A DNA stretch of 64,000 nt from Przewalskia tangutica. Taxonomy: Eukaryota > Streptophyta > Magnoliopsida > Solanales > Solanaceae. The position numbers and the translations under genes were made by a program. Below are positions 21,378 through 32,886 of this stretch, one piece after another. Where the stretch lies: NCBI GenBank assembly GCA_029844215.1, contig CM056736.1:58961562-59025561 (forward strand). Direction: 5' to 3'. The first letter of the stretch is position 1; every line of letters starts with the position of its first letter. Below the pieces are notes generated by a model, which was given only the letters and a program-made list of their open reading frames with translations, searched no databases and had not been told where the DNA came from.

Positions 21378-24300
21378 TGTCACGACCCGAACCCGTGACT
21401 GGTGCCTTACCCGGGCACCCAAGTAGCCATACATCAGAGTAATCAGCGGAACATAAAACAAGAGATAAAAATATTATGAAGTAAGAAACAGTAATCTGAG
21501 AAAACTTGTCTTTCGGCATATATATAAATCAATTTAAAAACCGAACAGTTACATCCTTTTTACAACTCTGCCCTCAACAGTACTACAGACCTCTAAGAAT
21601 GATATGACAACAATGGTGGGACAGGGCCCCGCCATACCCCTGAATGTAAGTACCTACAACGACAGGGGACTATACCACTGATAAGCCTCCGGAGAAACGG
21701 AGCTTCCCAAACGCCGAATCAGTGACCAAGAGCGAGGATCAACATCGTGTACTCTACCGCTGCAGATGAACGCACTTCAAGGAGGTCAAGACAACATGTA
21801 CCAAGTATGTGAAACGAAAATATCAGAAATGAAATCATAGTAGTCTATATAAAGCAGAGACATGTATGATAGCCAAACTACGCTCACAATAAAGCGATCA
21901 TGTCAAGTCGTGACTCACTCCCTCAAGTCATTACTCAAGTATAACAATGGGTCTCACGCCCACAACATCAATCATGCCCGTGGAATACCTTCCTCACTGC
22001 CGGCAGTCCATGATATAAAAGCACCAAGGAATACACATAAACACCAGGTCCCACCTGTGTCGTAATAAAACCGTACGGGGTAAGTACGAAGGCATAGCCG
22101 ACTACTAAAACCCACAGTACCAACAATGCTATAAAACTGTATCACAAGGTCTTTCTAGACCGCACCACATGATCGGCCGCCACTCGCCGCAGATCATGTC
22201 GCGCCTATTCCTGGAACTTACCGCGACTCGCATAGGTCACACACGCACCCGCATGAGGTATTCCTCGAATCACGGTCCTGCATCACCGAGGTATACCCCG
22301 TGACGGAGGCTTTAACCCCAGATCCGCTCGACTCCGCAGCCCGCATAGTCTCAATAGACCGCATAGTCCTACGGACCGCATAGGCATCTCGACGGGCTAA
22401 ACACCCGAATGATCAATCTCGAGCATACCGCCGCCCGCATAGTCTCACAGACCGCATAGCCGTATAGACCGCATCTGGCGTGGCAAGCCCTCGGTATAAC
22501 AAGTCAAGGTGGTAGGTGATATAATAATAGTACAACGGACTTACCAGTTAGCAACGTGAGCACAGCAAGAATGACCCCCTTACACAACAATCACAAGATA
22601 CTAACACACGTAGCATCCTAACATGTTTACTTATCAAATCAACAAGAAAGTATTACAAGGCTATCACAAACCAACAAAATCAAGTTATTCACACAAGTTA
22701 CTTTATGCTAATAAGTTCGGGTATCTATCCCCAAAGTACTTCATACATTAACTCTTTAAAAGATCCGTTTCACGTAAGTCACACAATACCCGTAGTATAA
22801 AATAGAGTGACTATCTTTTTAAGTAAACCAAAACACTTCCCTTTGTAAAATCAAGTAACAACATTATTTTCCAAACGTTCAAGTTTGCCTAATTTCAAAT
22901 GTTCCCGTTTCTTATTTTAGAAAGGTTTCGTAGTTCATAGTCTTATTCATTTAAGAATATAATTCTCTTTTAAACAATCTGAGAAAGATATGCCTTATAT
23001 GTGAGTAGGTTATTCTTGTTCATAATCAATCTTATTAAGCAGTCATTATCTAGGAAATGTAATATCATTTTGTCTCATCTTAGCTTCTATGCAGATGGAG
23101 GTTTCTACTGGTTTTAATAATACTTCATTAATCAAAACATTTCCCTTTATTAACGCTGCAGTGGTTTGTCGATACTCATTCTGATTTCCGAAATCAGTAA
23201 AACATTATTCCTTTTAAAAACCAAGTACTCATTACTCACGAATGAGGTTTCACACAAAATTCATATTAATTTAATTAAGTCAAGTCTCTTATCTTTTAAG
23301 ATCAAGTCTCTTAACTTCTAAAATCAATAAATCATTCATTTTATCTCTCTTAAGCCGTTATACCTAACTTCCCATAAAGCTATTATAACACTTAAGTTTT
23401 TAAAACCACAAAGCATTTTCTTACCTACATAAAGCTGTTATAACCAACTTCCCATAAAGCTGTTATAACACTTTATGTTTTAAACCAATCAATTACATTT
23501 AACACATGTACGTCACCAGACTACATAGTTATACACATATCATGCTAGAAAAGATAGGAAGAGGTTCACATACCTCGCGACGATTATCGACTAATAGCAA
23601 AACGCCCAAGTACCTCAAACCGCCTGGCCACTCCTTAAGCCAAGTAGATCACGCCATACGTAGTACTTCAACCTATAGAGGCCACAAGCGCGCCTATTAA
23701 CATCTAGATCTCAACGTAGAATATTCTACGTAAAATTCGCAAAGACCTCCCCGCAAATCACAGAATCTCCTCCTCTATCGAGGCCTGGCTATCAAGACAA
23801 CCGGGGTTTATACATCTAACCTGACGTGTACGCTTCTACCCACAAGAATGCTACACAAGTTCATCAGAATACACCCCATGTAATTACGCTCAGCTTCTCT
23901 TTCTTTAAATTCAGGCTTAAGTCAAAAGACATTGCCGCAAGACTATGTTCAGTTCTATATATAGTATACTTCAACTATATAATCCTACAACATGTAATTT
24001 CCAATAACACAAGGGGGACAAGTTTATTTACCTCGATAAGCCCAAAATTATCCGAGATAAAAGTCGATCCTGAGCAAGGTTTAGCTCCTAAACTGCACGC
24101 TCCAACCCGCTCCAAACAACCCTTAGAAGTTCTACGCAACTTCTACTTAACACTTCAACCAACTATGAAGGTTTTCCTTAGGGTTTCGGTTTGAGACAAA
24201 ATGGACATAAGGTAGTATTTTTGGGCTCTACGTATAGAGGTATCTTTGGAATACTACAAGGTATACGGCTAAGGTAATTTGGGTATAGTAACAATACTAT

Positions 24301-24930
24301 GGAGAGTATTTCTACCAAGAGGGGGGGTATTTATACGAGACAACACCACAAGGGGGGGTGTATACCCCTCGGCCAACCCCACTAGGAAGGGGGGTACTCT
24401 CAGCCTAGGAGGGAGGGGATCTCGGCCAAGGGCCCTCACCAAGGGGGGAGGGGGAGGCTAGGACGAGAACACCACAAGAGAGGGGGGAGATTTTTAGACT
24501 TAGGAAAGTTTTTAGGATGAAGAAGTCTTCAAAGGGGGAGGGGTATTTATAGGAAGACCAAGGTCAAGATCTAGCCAAGTGGGGGCAGTGGAGGCCAAGA
24601 TGCCCAAGTGCCCCTAGTCCCTACTCCCAAAACCTCACAAAATATCCTACCAACTATGGCACACTTTCGCCAAGCTTACCGCCTCACACTCCACCAACTC
24701 GAGGGTGACAAGTGTCGCCTCTCGTTGGTCCAAAATGTTTCGCCTCTCGGAAAAATCCGCAAAAATAAAAATGACATAGCCGAATTTTCCTTCGCAAGTC
24801 AGGTAAAACGTTTACGAAAAAAACGACTCTAACCGTGTTGTGCACAAAAATATTCGGCCAAGCCTACTTAAAGTTCAAATTTTTCTACGTACGTCCTTAC
24901 GTACATACTCTGGAAATACGGGGTATAACA
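21378..24930 (-). mobile_element. R6 3' LTR
   Basis: On the minus strand it starts TGTTATACCCCGTATTTCC at 24930 after the PPT, and ends at 21378. It is 3553 bases long and near-identical to the 5' copy at 27350-30877. It contains a TATA box at 24544-24551 and a G-rich plus strand at 24310-24480. It also holds the palindrome GAGGGTGACAAGTGTCGCCTC at about 24709-24731, and a region of repeated (A/C)GACCGCATAG(T/C)C-like units at about 22330-22480. Confidence 0.95.
24310..24480 (+). other. G-run-rich segment just inside the R6 transcription start
   Basis: Runs of 3-8 G recur at short spacing on the plus strand, opposite the element's transcribed sense. The segment lies 70-240 bases downstream of the minus-strand TATA box. 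Similar segments are at about 30260-30420 (R6 5' LTR) and 35560-35760 (R7), and as C-runs on the sense strand of R4, R5 and R8. G-quadruplex formation is inferred, not shown. Confidence 0.55.
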
Positions 24931-24965
24931 TTCTCCCCTCCTTAGAAACATTCGTCCCGAATGTT
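24931..24965 (-). other. R6 polypurine tract and pre-PPT hairpin
   Basis: On the minus strand, AAGGAGGGGAGAA abuts the LTR start. Before it stands the hairpin AACATTCG GGA CGAATGTT at 24947-24965, identical to that in R3 and R5. Confidence 0.9.
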
Positions 24966-25284
24966 CCTTCTAAGTCTCAAAACAAACGCGCGCCAGTATA
25001 GTCTTCACTACTATACTTACGAGAACAATCCTGCCACACCTGGCCACAGAAACACCCGCGCAAATACTTCCATCCAAGTCTATGAGGAAACACCTCTAAT
25101 AAAGACCACAAATACCTCTCTCCGGGTCTAAAATATACTTCCTTCAAGACCTTCTCTTTACGTAAGAAATGATCACATCTATGCTCGCCATACATGATCG
25201 CTTCTTCCTTACGTGTCGCACTTCTTCTTGTACACTCGAACTCTTTCTCATAACTTACTACATTTCATATCGCTTGGCTTCAAA

Positions 25285-25540
25285 ACTCGCCACACCCTAT
25301 CCGGTGGTACTTTCAAGACCGACCGTCAACCTCGAACTCTAAGCGTCGCCGATTATCCGCACGATTTCTCCGAGCCGCCAATAACCTCTTCTCGATAAGC
25401 TTCACCCTATCCACATCCTCCGAACACGTATGAACCAACTATCGGAACCTGCCAACGCCGAACCAATCGACCTAATTTACACTTTCGCCCCTACGCGCGC
25501 CATAAGGCGATATCCGAACACCGAAATGGTAGCCAGAAAC
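25285..25540 (-). pseudogene. R6 integrase C-terminal remnant
   Basis: On the minus strand this reads as broken pieces of the end of a gypsy-type integrase. In order they are the PY(E/G)AL segment that closes the catalytic core, a CRSPIGWFDVG-like stretch, a VKLI(Q/E)K-like helix and an ADNRRR-like stretch followed by the L(E)FQVGD-type strand. The GPF motif seen in R5 is missing, because the sequence is deleted before it. The same remnant occurs in R5 (36680-37140) and R8 (45520-45960), so it was present in the founder of this non-autonomous family. No reverse transcriptase precedes it. Confidence 0.65.
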
Positions 25541-25570
25541 ACTTCCTAACAGAGGCAACGATCCTCACCG

Positions 25571-25816
25571 CTACCCCGAAATCCAAATATCGCCTGGCGG
25601 CGAACGCGTACGAGACTCACCCGAGTTTCTAACTCGCCGTAAAACTTCCAGAAAGAAATACCGCACTGGCTCCATCGTCGCCATAAGGTGAAGGTAGGCA
25701 CCCGCGGCCTTACCACCTTTCGATGTAACATCTCGCATAACCTCGCCGAGTAACCTGCTTCGACTAAAAGACCAGATGGCTGACCCCATCGCCCGACCAT
25801 CGTCGAACGCATCCAC
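25571..25816 (-). other. Conserved unidentified segment of R6 with an 81-codon open frame
   Basis: A frame beginning MDAFDDGRAMGSAIWSFSRS and ending PPGDIWISG lies between the gag-proximal non-coding part and the integrase remnant. Homologous DNA, with broken frames, is in R5 (about 36395-36660) and R8 (about 45260-45500). I do not recognise the protein. It may be a fragment of the lost polyprotein, a captured sequence, or non-coding. Confidence 0.4.
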
Positions 25817-26289
25817 GAACTTGTACGTTAATCAACTTGGGCCTAACACCTCGTGACTTACCACAAGGGACCACCACAACCGACCCACCACCATACAGCC
25901 GCGTTAACCCGCAACACGGCCCCCAACCCGACCAAGAACGCCAAGAAACACTAGCTCCCCGAAGGAACAATCTCACTAATCACTTTACGAAAACCTAGCG
26001 GTCTTCTTAGCTCAACTACCCTCTTTCATTCCACACTACCCAGGGACTTATCCCACAAACATAGCTCACGTGCACTATGCACTCCGATAAGGGTTAAACA
26101 CAAATGTAATCTTTTACTCAAGATTGCCTTGCCTCTAAGGTCTCCACGTATAAAGCTCTAAGGCTTACACTTTTCCTATCCCCCAATCTTTCCCGGTTAC
26201 TAACCATGATCTCTAATCACAATTAACACACTGCTATCAGAACATAGCACTTAAGATATACTCATCTTATCACACTAATCTATAGAGGG

Positions 26290-27147
26290 TTAAGGATATA
26301 CCTGTATCTACTGCTTCACTCCCCTTAGTCGTTCTAATCAAACTCGCCTGTAGGGCATACCAGTGGGCGTAACTAACTACCCACCGATCCCGGCGCCGAG
26401 TCCTCCTACTTGCATCCTTCCTACTAGACGCCCTTTCACACACGGCCCCGCTTACCGCAGTAAAACAAGGACCAACTAACAGACGACATTCCCCGGAATG
26501 ACGCCACACATCGCGTGAATACCGGGAAAACTAAATTCGGCTGGCTGGAACCTACGTGTAGCTGTGAACCGGAAACTCTGGAGCTCTGACCAACTCCTGC
26601 ATACCACGAACGTCCTGAACCCCGCGAGGACCTCTGCGACCTTGGTGGATGTGCATAATCTAATCACGCGAGGTGACTCGACTGAAAGTTACCAAAGGAC
26701 ATTCTTGCCCCGCCTCTTCTCGCCCTCGTTAACCCGTCGATCTCTACGCTTTCGCCGCGCATAAGCCCGCATACGTGCCATGCTCAAGCCTAACTGAAGA
26801 ATTACTCTTGTCCAACCCTCTCTTAGATAGTCATCAAGACTCGCGGTACATCGGTAGATAATATACTCTCGGTTGCTAAATCCATAGCTAGTAACAGGGT
26901 CGTCTCTTTGCAATCTATATTCTATGTTCCCGGTCGTGGAACTGAAGGTTCATATATCATGGTCGCAGTAGGCACTGCTGCCGCTGTGCTAAACTCTGTT
27001 GGGGCTGGTGACGTAGCATAACTCCCCGAATGAAATACCACCCCAGGTGATGATTGGGCCTGTGCCCTCGTAACCCTCTGAACTCTACTCGCAGCTCCCT
27101 CTGATTCCTTTAAATACTGGGCTCGGGTTTGCCCTACGCGGAGGCAT
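26290..27147 (-). pseudogene. gag: R6 gag, broken, most of the capsid missing
   Basis: The start at 27147 reads MPPRRANP on the minus strand, followed by a frame that contains AASRVQRVTRAQAQSSPG. A later piece reads EYIIYRCTASLDDYLREGW then LSMARMRAYARRKRRDRR, which matches the end of a gag capsid region and the linker. Near 26440-26510 a knuckle is recognisable over a one-base shift (CRLLVGPCFTA then CGKRGR-like). The central capsid motif seen in R3 (PPEFYGS) is absent, as in R5 and R8. The product cannot be functional. Confidence 0.7.
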
Positions 27148-27256
27148 AACGATAAGGGAAAGAAATACGTTAGAGGGTCCAACTTACAACACCGCTCTAA
27201 GGCACGATCTCAGAGTGAGAAGAATGGAAACCAATCCTAAATATCCTATAGCCTCC

Positions 27257-27292
27257 TGATTATTGGTGTGGTGCACAACACGCCGATAATCA
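27257..27292 (-). other. R6 leader hairpin (dimerisation-loop-like)
   Basis: The arms are at 27257-27270 and 27279-27292, with the loop GTGCACAA on the plus strand (TTGTGCAC on the element strand). Twelve of fourteen pairs are Watson-Crick. The loop palindrome GTGCAC is intact. Confidence 0.7.
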
Positions 27293-27333
27293 AGACTTCA
27301 TCGATACGGTCAGACACTTTCCGAGGATTAACT

Positions 27334-27345
27334 GCTCTGATACCA
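27334..27345 (-). other. R6 primer-binding site
   Basis: Minus-strand TGGTATCAGAGC, intact, four bases from the LTR end at 27350. Confidence 0.9.
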
Positions 27346-27349
27346 CTTT

Positions 27350-30300
27350 TGTCACGACCCGAACCCGGGCCCGTGACTGGTGCCTTACCCGGGCACCCAA
27401 GTAGCCATACATCAGAGTAATCAGCGGAACATAAAACAAGACATAAAAATATTATGAAGTAAGAAACAGTAATCTGAGAAAACTTGCCTTTCGGCATATA
27501 TATAAATCAATTTAAAACCGAACAGCTACATCCTTTTTACAACTCTGCCCACAACAAGATTACTGCACCTCTAAGAATGATATGACAACAACGGGCGATG
27601 GCCCCGCCATACCTGAATGTAAGTACCTACAACGACAGGGACTATACCATCGATAAGCCTCCGAGAAACGGAGCTTCCCATACGCCGAATCTGTGACCCT
27701 AAGAGCGAGGATCAACACCGTGTACTCTACCGCGGATGAACGCACTTCGGGCGAGGTCAAGACAACAGTACCAAGTATGTGAAATCAAAAATATCAGAAA
27801 TGAAATCATAGTAGTCTATATAAAGCAGAGACATGTATGATAACCAAACTACGCCACAATAAAGCGAATATGTCAAGTCGTGGACTCACGCCTCAAGTCA
27901 TTACTCAAGTATAACAACGGGTCTCACGCCCACAACATCAATCACGCCCGTGGAATACCTTCCTCACCGCGGCGATCCATGATATAAAAAGCACCAAGGA
28001 ATACACATAAACACCGTGTCCCACCGTGTCGTAATAAAACCGCACGGTAAGTGCGAAGGCATAGCCGACTACTAAAACCTACAGCATCAACAATGCTATA
28101 AAATTGTATCACGGTCTTTCTAGACCGCACCACATGATCGGCCGCCACTACCGCAAAGATCAATGTGCGTCTATTCTCGAACTTACCGCACTCCGCATAG
28201 GTCACACACGCACCGCATGAGGTATTCCTCGAATCACGGTCCTGCATCACCGAGGTATACCCCAGACGGAGGCGGCAACCCCGGTATCCGCTCGACTCCG
28301 CACCCGCATAGTCTCAATAGACCGCATAGTCCCACGGACCGCATAGGCATCCCGCGTCGCTAAACACCCGAATGATCAATCTCGAGCATACCGCCGCCCG
28401 CATAGTCTCACAGCACCGCATAGCCGATAGACCGCATCGTGTGGCAAGCCCTCGGTATAACAAGTCAAGGGGGTAGGTGATATAATAATAGTACAACGGA
28501 CTTACCGGTTAGCAACGTGAGCACAGCAAGAATGACCCCCTTACACAACAATCACAAGATACTAACACACGTAGCATCCTAACATGTTTACTTATCAAAT
28601 CAACAAGAAAGTATTACAAGGCTATCACAAACCAACAAAATCAAGTTATTCACACAAGGTACTTTATGCTAATAAGTTCGTATCTATCCCCAAAGTACTT
28701 CATACATTAACTCTTTAAAAGATCCGCTTTTCACGTGTCACACAATACCCGTAGTATAAAATAGAGTGACTATCTTTTAAGTAAACTAAAACACTTCCCT
28801 TTGTAAAATCAAGTAACAACATTATTTTCCAAACGCTCAAGTTTGCCTAATTTCAAATGTTCCCGCTTATTTTAGAAAGGTTTCAGTTCATAGTCTTATT
28901 CATTTAAGAATATAATTCTCTTTTAAACAATCTGAGAAAGATATGCCTTATATGTGAGTAGGTTATTCTTGTTCATAATCAATCTTATTAAGCAGCCATG
29001 ATCTAGGAAATGTAATATCATTTTGTCTCATCTTAGCTTCTATGCAGATGGAGGTTTCTACTGGTTTTAATAATACTTCATTAATCAAAACATTTCCTTT
29101 ATTAACGCCGCAGTTGGTTTGTCGATACTCATTCTGATTTCCAAAATCAGTAAAACATTATTCCTTTTACAAACCAAGTACTCATTACTCACGAATGAGG
29201 TTTCACACAAAATTCATATTAATTTAATTAAGTCAAGTCTCTTATCTTTTAAGATCAAGTCTCTTAACTTCTAAAATCAATAAATCATTCATTTTATCTC
29301 TCTTAAGCCGTTATACCTAACTTCTCATAAAGCTATTATAACACTTAAGTTTTTAAAACCACAAAGCATTTTCTTACCTACATAAAGCTGTTATAACCAA
29401 CTTCCCATAAAGCCGTTATAACACTTTATGTTTTAAACCAATCAAATACATTTAACACATGACGTCTACCGCACTACATAGTTATACACATATCATGCTA
29501 GAAAAGATAGGAAGAGGTTCACATACCTCGCGACGATTATCGACTAATAGCAAAACGCCCAAGTACCTCAAACCGCCTGGCTACTCCTGCCAAGTAGATC
29601 ACTCCATACGTAGTACTTCAACCTATAGAGGCCACAAGGCGCCTATTAACATCTAGACGCACGGTTCCATATTCTACGTAAAATTCGGCAAAGACTCTCC
29701 CGCAAATCGCAGAAATCTCCTCTCTATCGAGGCCGCCATCAAGCCAACCGTGGGGTTTATACATCTAACCGGACGTGTGCTTCTACCTACGAATGCTACA
29801 CAAGTTCATCAGAATACACCCTATGTAATTACGCTCGATTCTCTTTCTTTAAATTCAGGCTTAAGTCAAAAGACATTGCCGCAAGACTATGTTCAGTTCT
29901 ATATATAGTATACTTCAACTATATAATCCTACAACATGTAATTTCCAATAACAACAGGGGGACAAGTTTATTTACCTCGATAAGCCCAAAATTATCCGAG
30001 ATAAAAGTCGATCCTGAGCAAGGTTTAGCTCCTAAACTGCACGCTCCAACCCTCTCCAAACAACCCTTAGAAGTTCTACGCAACTTCTACTTAACACTTC
30101 AACCAACTATGAAGGTTTTCCTTAGGGTTTCGATTTGAGACAAAAAGGACATAAGGTAGTATTTCCGGGCTCTACGTATAGAGGTATCTTTGGAATACTA
30201 CAAGGTATACGTCTAAGGTAATTTGGGTATAGTAACAATACTATGGAGAGTATTTCTACCAAGAGGGGGGGTATTTATAGGAGACAACACCACAAGTGGT

Positions 30301-30877
30301 GTATACCTACTAACCCCACTAGGAGTGGGTACTCTCGCCATGGGAGGGGCTCTCGGCCAAGGGCCTCCCCCAGGGGGGAGGGGGCGGCGCGGACGAGACC
30401 ACCACAAGAGAGGGGGGGAGATTTTTAGACTTAGGAAAGTTTTTAGGATGAAGAAGTCTTCAAAGGGGGAGGGGTATTTATAGGAAGACCAAGGGTCAAG
30501 ATCTAGCCAAGTGGGGGGCAAGTGGAGGGCCAAGATGTGCCCAAGTGCCCCCTAGTCCCTACTCCTTAAAACCCTCACAAAATATCCTACCAACTATGGC
30601 ACACTTTCGGCCAAGCTTACCGCCCCACACTCCACCAACTTGAGGGTGACAAGTGTCGCCCTCTCGTTGGTCCAAAATGTTTCGTCTATCGGAAAAATAC
30701 GCAAAAAATAAAAATGACATAGCCGGAATTTTCCCTTCGCAAGTTGTGTAAAACGTTTCGTCGAAAAACGACTCTAACCGGGTGCTGTGCACAAAAATAT
30801 TCGGCCAAGCCTACTTAAAGTTCAAATTTTTCTACGTACGTCCTTACGTACATACTCTGGAAATACGGGGTATAACA
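27350..30877 (-). mobile_element. R6 5' LTR
   Basis: 3528 bases, from TGTCACGACCCGAACCCGGG at 27350 to GGGTATAACA at 30877. The whole element (21378-30877) is flanked by TTGTT at 21373-21377 and 30878-30882. The TATA box is at 30475-30482. Confidence 0.95.
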
Positions 30878-31618
30878 TTGTTGGTACTGTGGGTTTTAGT
30901 AGTCGGTTATGCCTTCGTACTTACCCCGTACGGTTTTATTATGACACAGGTGGGACCTGGTGTTCATGTGTATTCCTTGGTGCTTTTATATCATAGACTG
31001 CCGGCAGTGAGGAAGGTATTCCACGGGCATGATTGATGTTGTGGGCGTGAGACCCATAGTTATATTTGAGTGATGACTTTGAGGCGTGAGTCCTCGACTT
31101 GACATGATCGCTATTTATCAGGAATCGTAGTTTGGTTATCATATATGTCTCCCGCTTTATATAGACTACTATGATTTCATTTACGATTTTCGCCACATAC
31201 TTGGTACTGTTGTATCGACCTCCTTCGGCCGCGTTCATGCCGCAGTAGAGGTACACCGCTTGTTGATCCTCGCCATAGGGTCACGTCGTTTGGGAAGCCC
31301 GTTCCTCCGAGGCTTATCTCGTATAGTCCCCGTCGTCAGGTACTTACATTTAGGGGTATGGCGGGGCCCTGTACCACCATTTTTGTTATCATTCTTAGAG
31401 GTCTGTAGTACTGTTGTGGGCAGAGTTTGTAAAAGGGATGTAACTGTTCGGATTCATGTTTTTATATATATGCCGAAAGGCAACTTTTCTTCAGATAAAC
31501 TGTTTCTCATTCATATTATTTTATGTCTTGTTTTATATTTCGCTGATTACTCTGATGTTGTATCACTAGGGTGCCCGGGGTAAGGCACCAGTCACGGGCC
31601 CGGGTTCGAGTCGTGACA
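30878..31618 (+). mobile_element. R5 5' LTR, piece 2
   Basis: This resumes with TTGTT then GGTACTGTGGGTTTTAG and ends CGAGTCGTGACA at 31618. The 3' LTR shows the uninterrupted join at about 40277. With piece 1 the LTR is about 3.5 kb long. Confidence 0.93.
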
Positions 31619-31622
31619 AAAG

Positions 31623-31634
31623 TGGTATCAGAGC
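31623..31634 (+). other. R5 primer-binding site
   Basis: TGGTATCAGAGC, intact, four bases after the LTR end. Confidence 0.9.
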
Positions 31635-31676
31635 AGTTAATCCTCGGAAAGTGTCTACATCATATCTAGTAGTTCT

Positions 31677-31709
31677 TGATTATCGGTGTGCGCACCACAC
31701 CAATAATCG
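31677..31709 (+). other. R5 leader hairpin (shortened loop)
   Basis: TGATTATCGGTGTG pairs with CACACCAATAATC. The loop here is only CGCAC, three bases shorter than in R3 and R6, in a copy that also shows CAG/CTG contractions nearby (ACTCGAGATC for ACTCTGAGATC). The original loop may be misread. Confidence 0.6.
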
Positions 31710-31812
31710 TAAGGCTATAGGATATTTAGGATTGGTTTCATTCTTCTCACTCGAGATCGTTCTAGAGCTGCGTTATAAGTTGGACCTCTAACGTATTTCT
31801 TTCCTTACCGCT

Positions 31813-32560
31813 ATGCCTCCGCGAAGGCAACCCGCCTGTAAGGCAAGGCGGAGCCGCGTAGAGCACGAGGGTTACTAGGCATTGTGCCCAATCATCACGG
31901 GTGGTGCTTCATTCGGGAGTTCTCATGACGCCGCCAAATTTCCCAGAGTTTAGCGCAATGCAGCAGCTCCATCGCGCCATAATACGTGAACCTTCGCCCA
32001 CCACCGCAGAGCGAAAGTATAGATTGCAAAGAGACGACCTTGTTACTAACTAAGGATGTAGCTACCAGAGAGTATATGATGTACCGTTCTATCACGGGTC
32101 CTGATGACTATCTAAGAGAGGGTTGTGAAAGAATAGCTCTTCAAAGATGAGCATGGCTCGCAGACGGCTTACGCAAATGTGCCAAGAAACGTAGATCGAC
32201 GGATTAACCAAGATCAGCAGAAGAGGGCCAGATCGGCAGGGTCCTTTGGTAACTTTCAAGGCGAACCGCCTCAGCAGCAGATTAGATATGCACCTCCACC
32301 AGTGCAGAGTGGTCCTCCACAGGGTTCAGGACGTTTGGGGTATGCCGGGGTTGGTCGAGCCTGTGGCTTACGGTTCACGCCAAGGTGCGCCATCCCGTGA
32401 AATGTCATCTTTTAGTTGGTACTTGTTTTACCTGCGGCCGTCAGGGCCATGTGGCGAAAGGATGTCCTAGTAGGAGGGATGTAAGTAGGAGGACTCAGCC
32501 TTCAGGATCAGTGGCTAGTTCGTCACCTTCCCTAGATATGCGCCCAACCGGGCAGGATTG
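31813..32560 (+). pseudogene. gag: R5 gag, broken, capsid missing, knuckle intact
   Basis: The start MPPRRQPACKA is followed by several stops and shifts. The capsid region is absent apart from a TREYM-like and DDYLRE-like end piece near 32060-32130. The linker frame at 32179 contains INQDQQKRARSAGSFGNF. A complete CCHC knuckle, CFTCGRQGHVAKGC, is encoded at 32424-32465. The block ends where the shared non-coding sequence TATATCCTTAACCC begins at about 32597. The design is the same as in R6 and R8. Confidence 0.75.
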
Positions 32561-32886
32561 ATTAGAACGACGCAGGAGGAAGCAAAGAGATACATGTATA
32601 TCCTTAACCCTCTAGAGATTAGTATGTGTGATAAGATGAGTATATCTTAAGTGTTATGTTCTGATAGCAGTGTGTTAATTGTGATTAGAAATCATGGTTA
32701 GTTAAAAAGGGTAAGATTGGGGATAAGGAAAGTGTGAGCCTTAGAGTTTTATACGTGGAGACCTTAGAGGCGAGGCCATCTCGAGTAAAAGATTTATTTT
32801 ATGTTGACCCTTATCAGAGTGCATAGTACACGTGAGATATGTCTGTGTGATAAGTCCCGGGTGGTATGAAATGAAAGAGGGTAGTT
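32561..32886 (+). other. R5 internal non-coding sequence before R7
   Basis: This is a conserved block found after gag in R3, R6 and R8. It is interrupted at TAGTT (32882-32886) by the solo LTR R7 and continues at 36215. No coding signal. Confidence 0.75.

Noticed and set aside
22200..22480. Regularly spaced GACCGCATAG-like repeats that suggest a CRISPR array or centromeric satellite
   Set aside because: The repeats are short, degenerate, unevenly spaced and internal to LTRs in several elements. They are minisatellites of a retrotransposon LTR in a plant genome.
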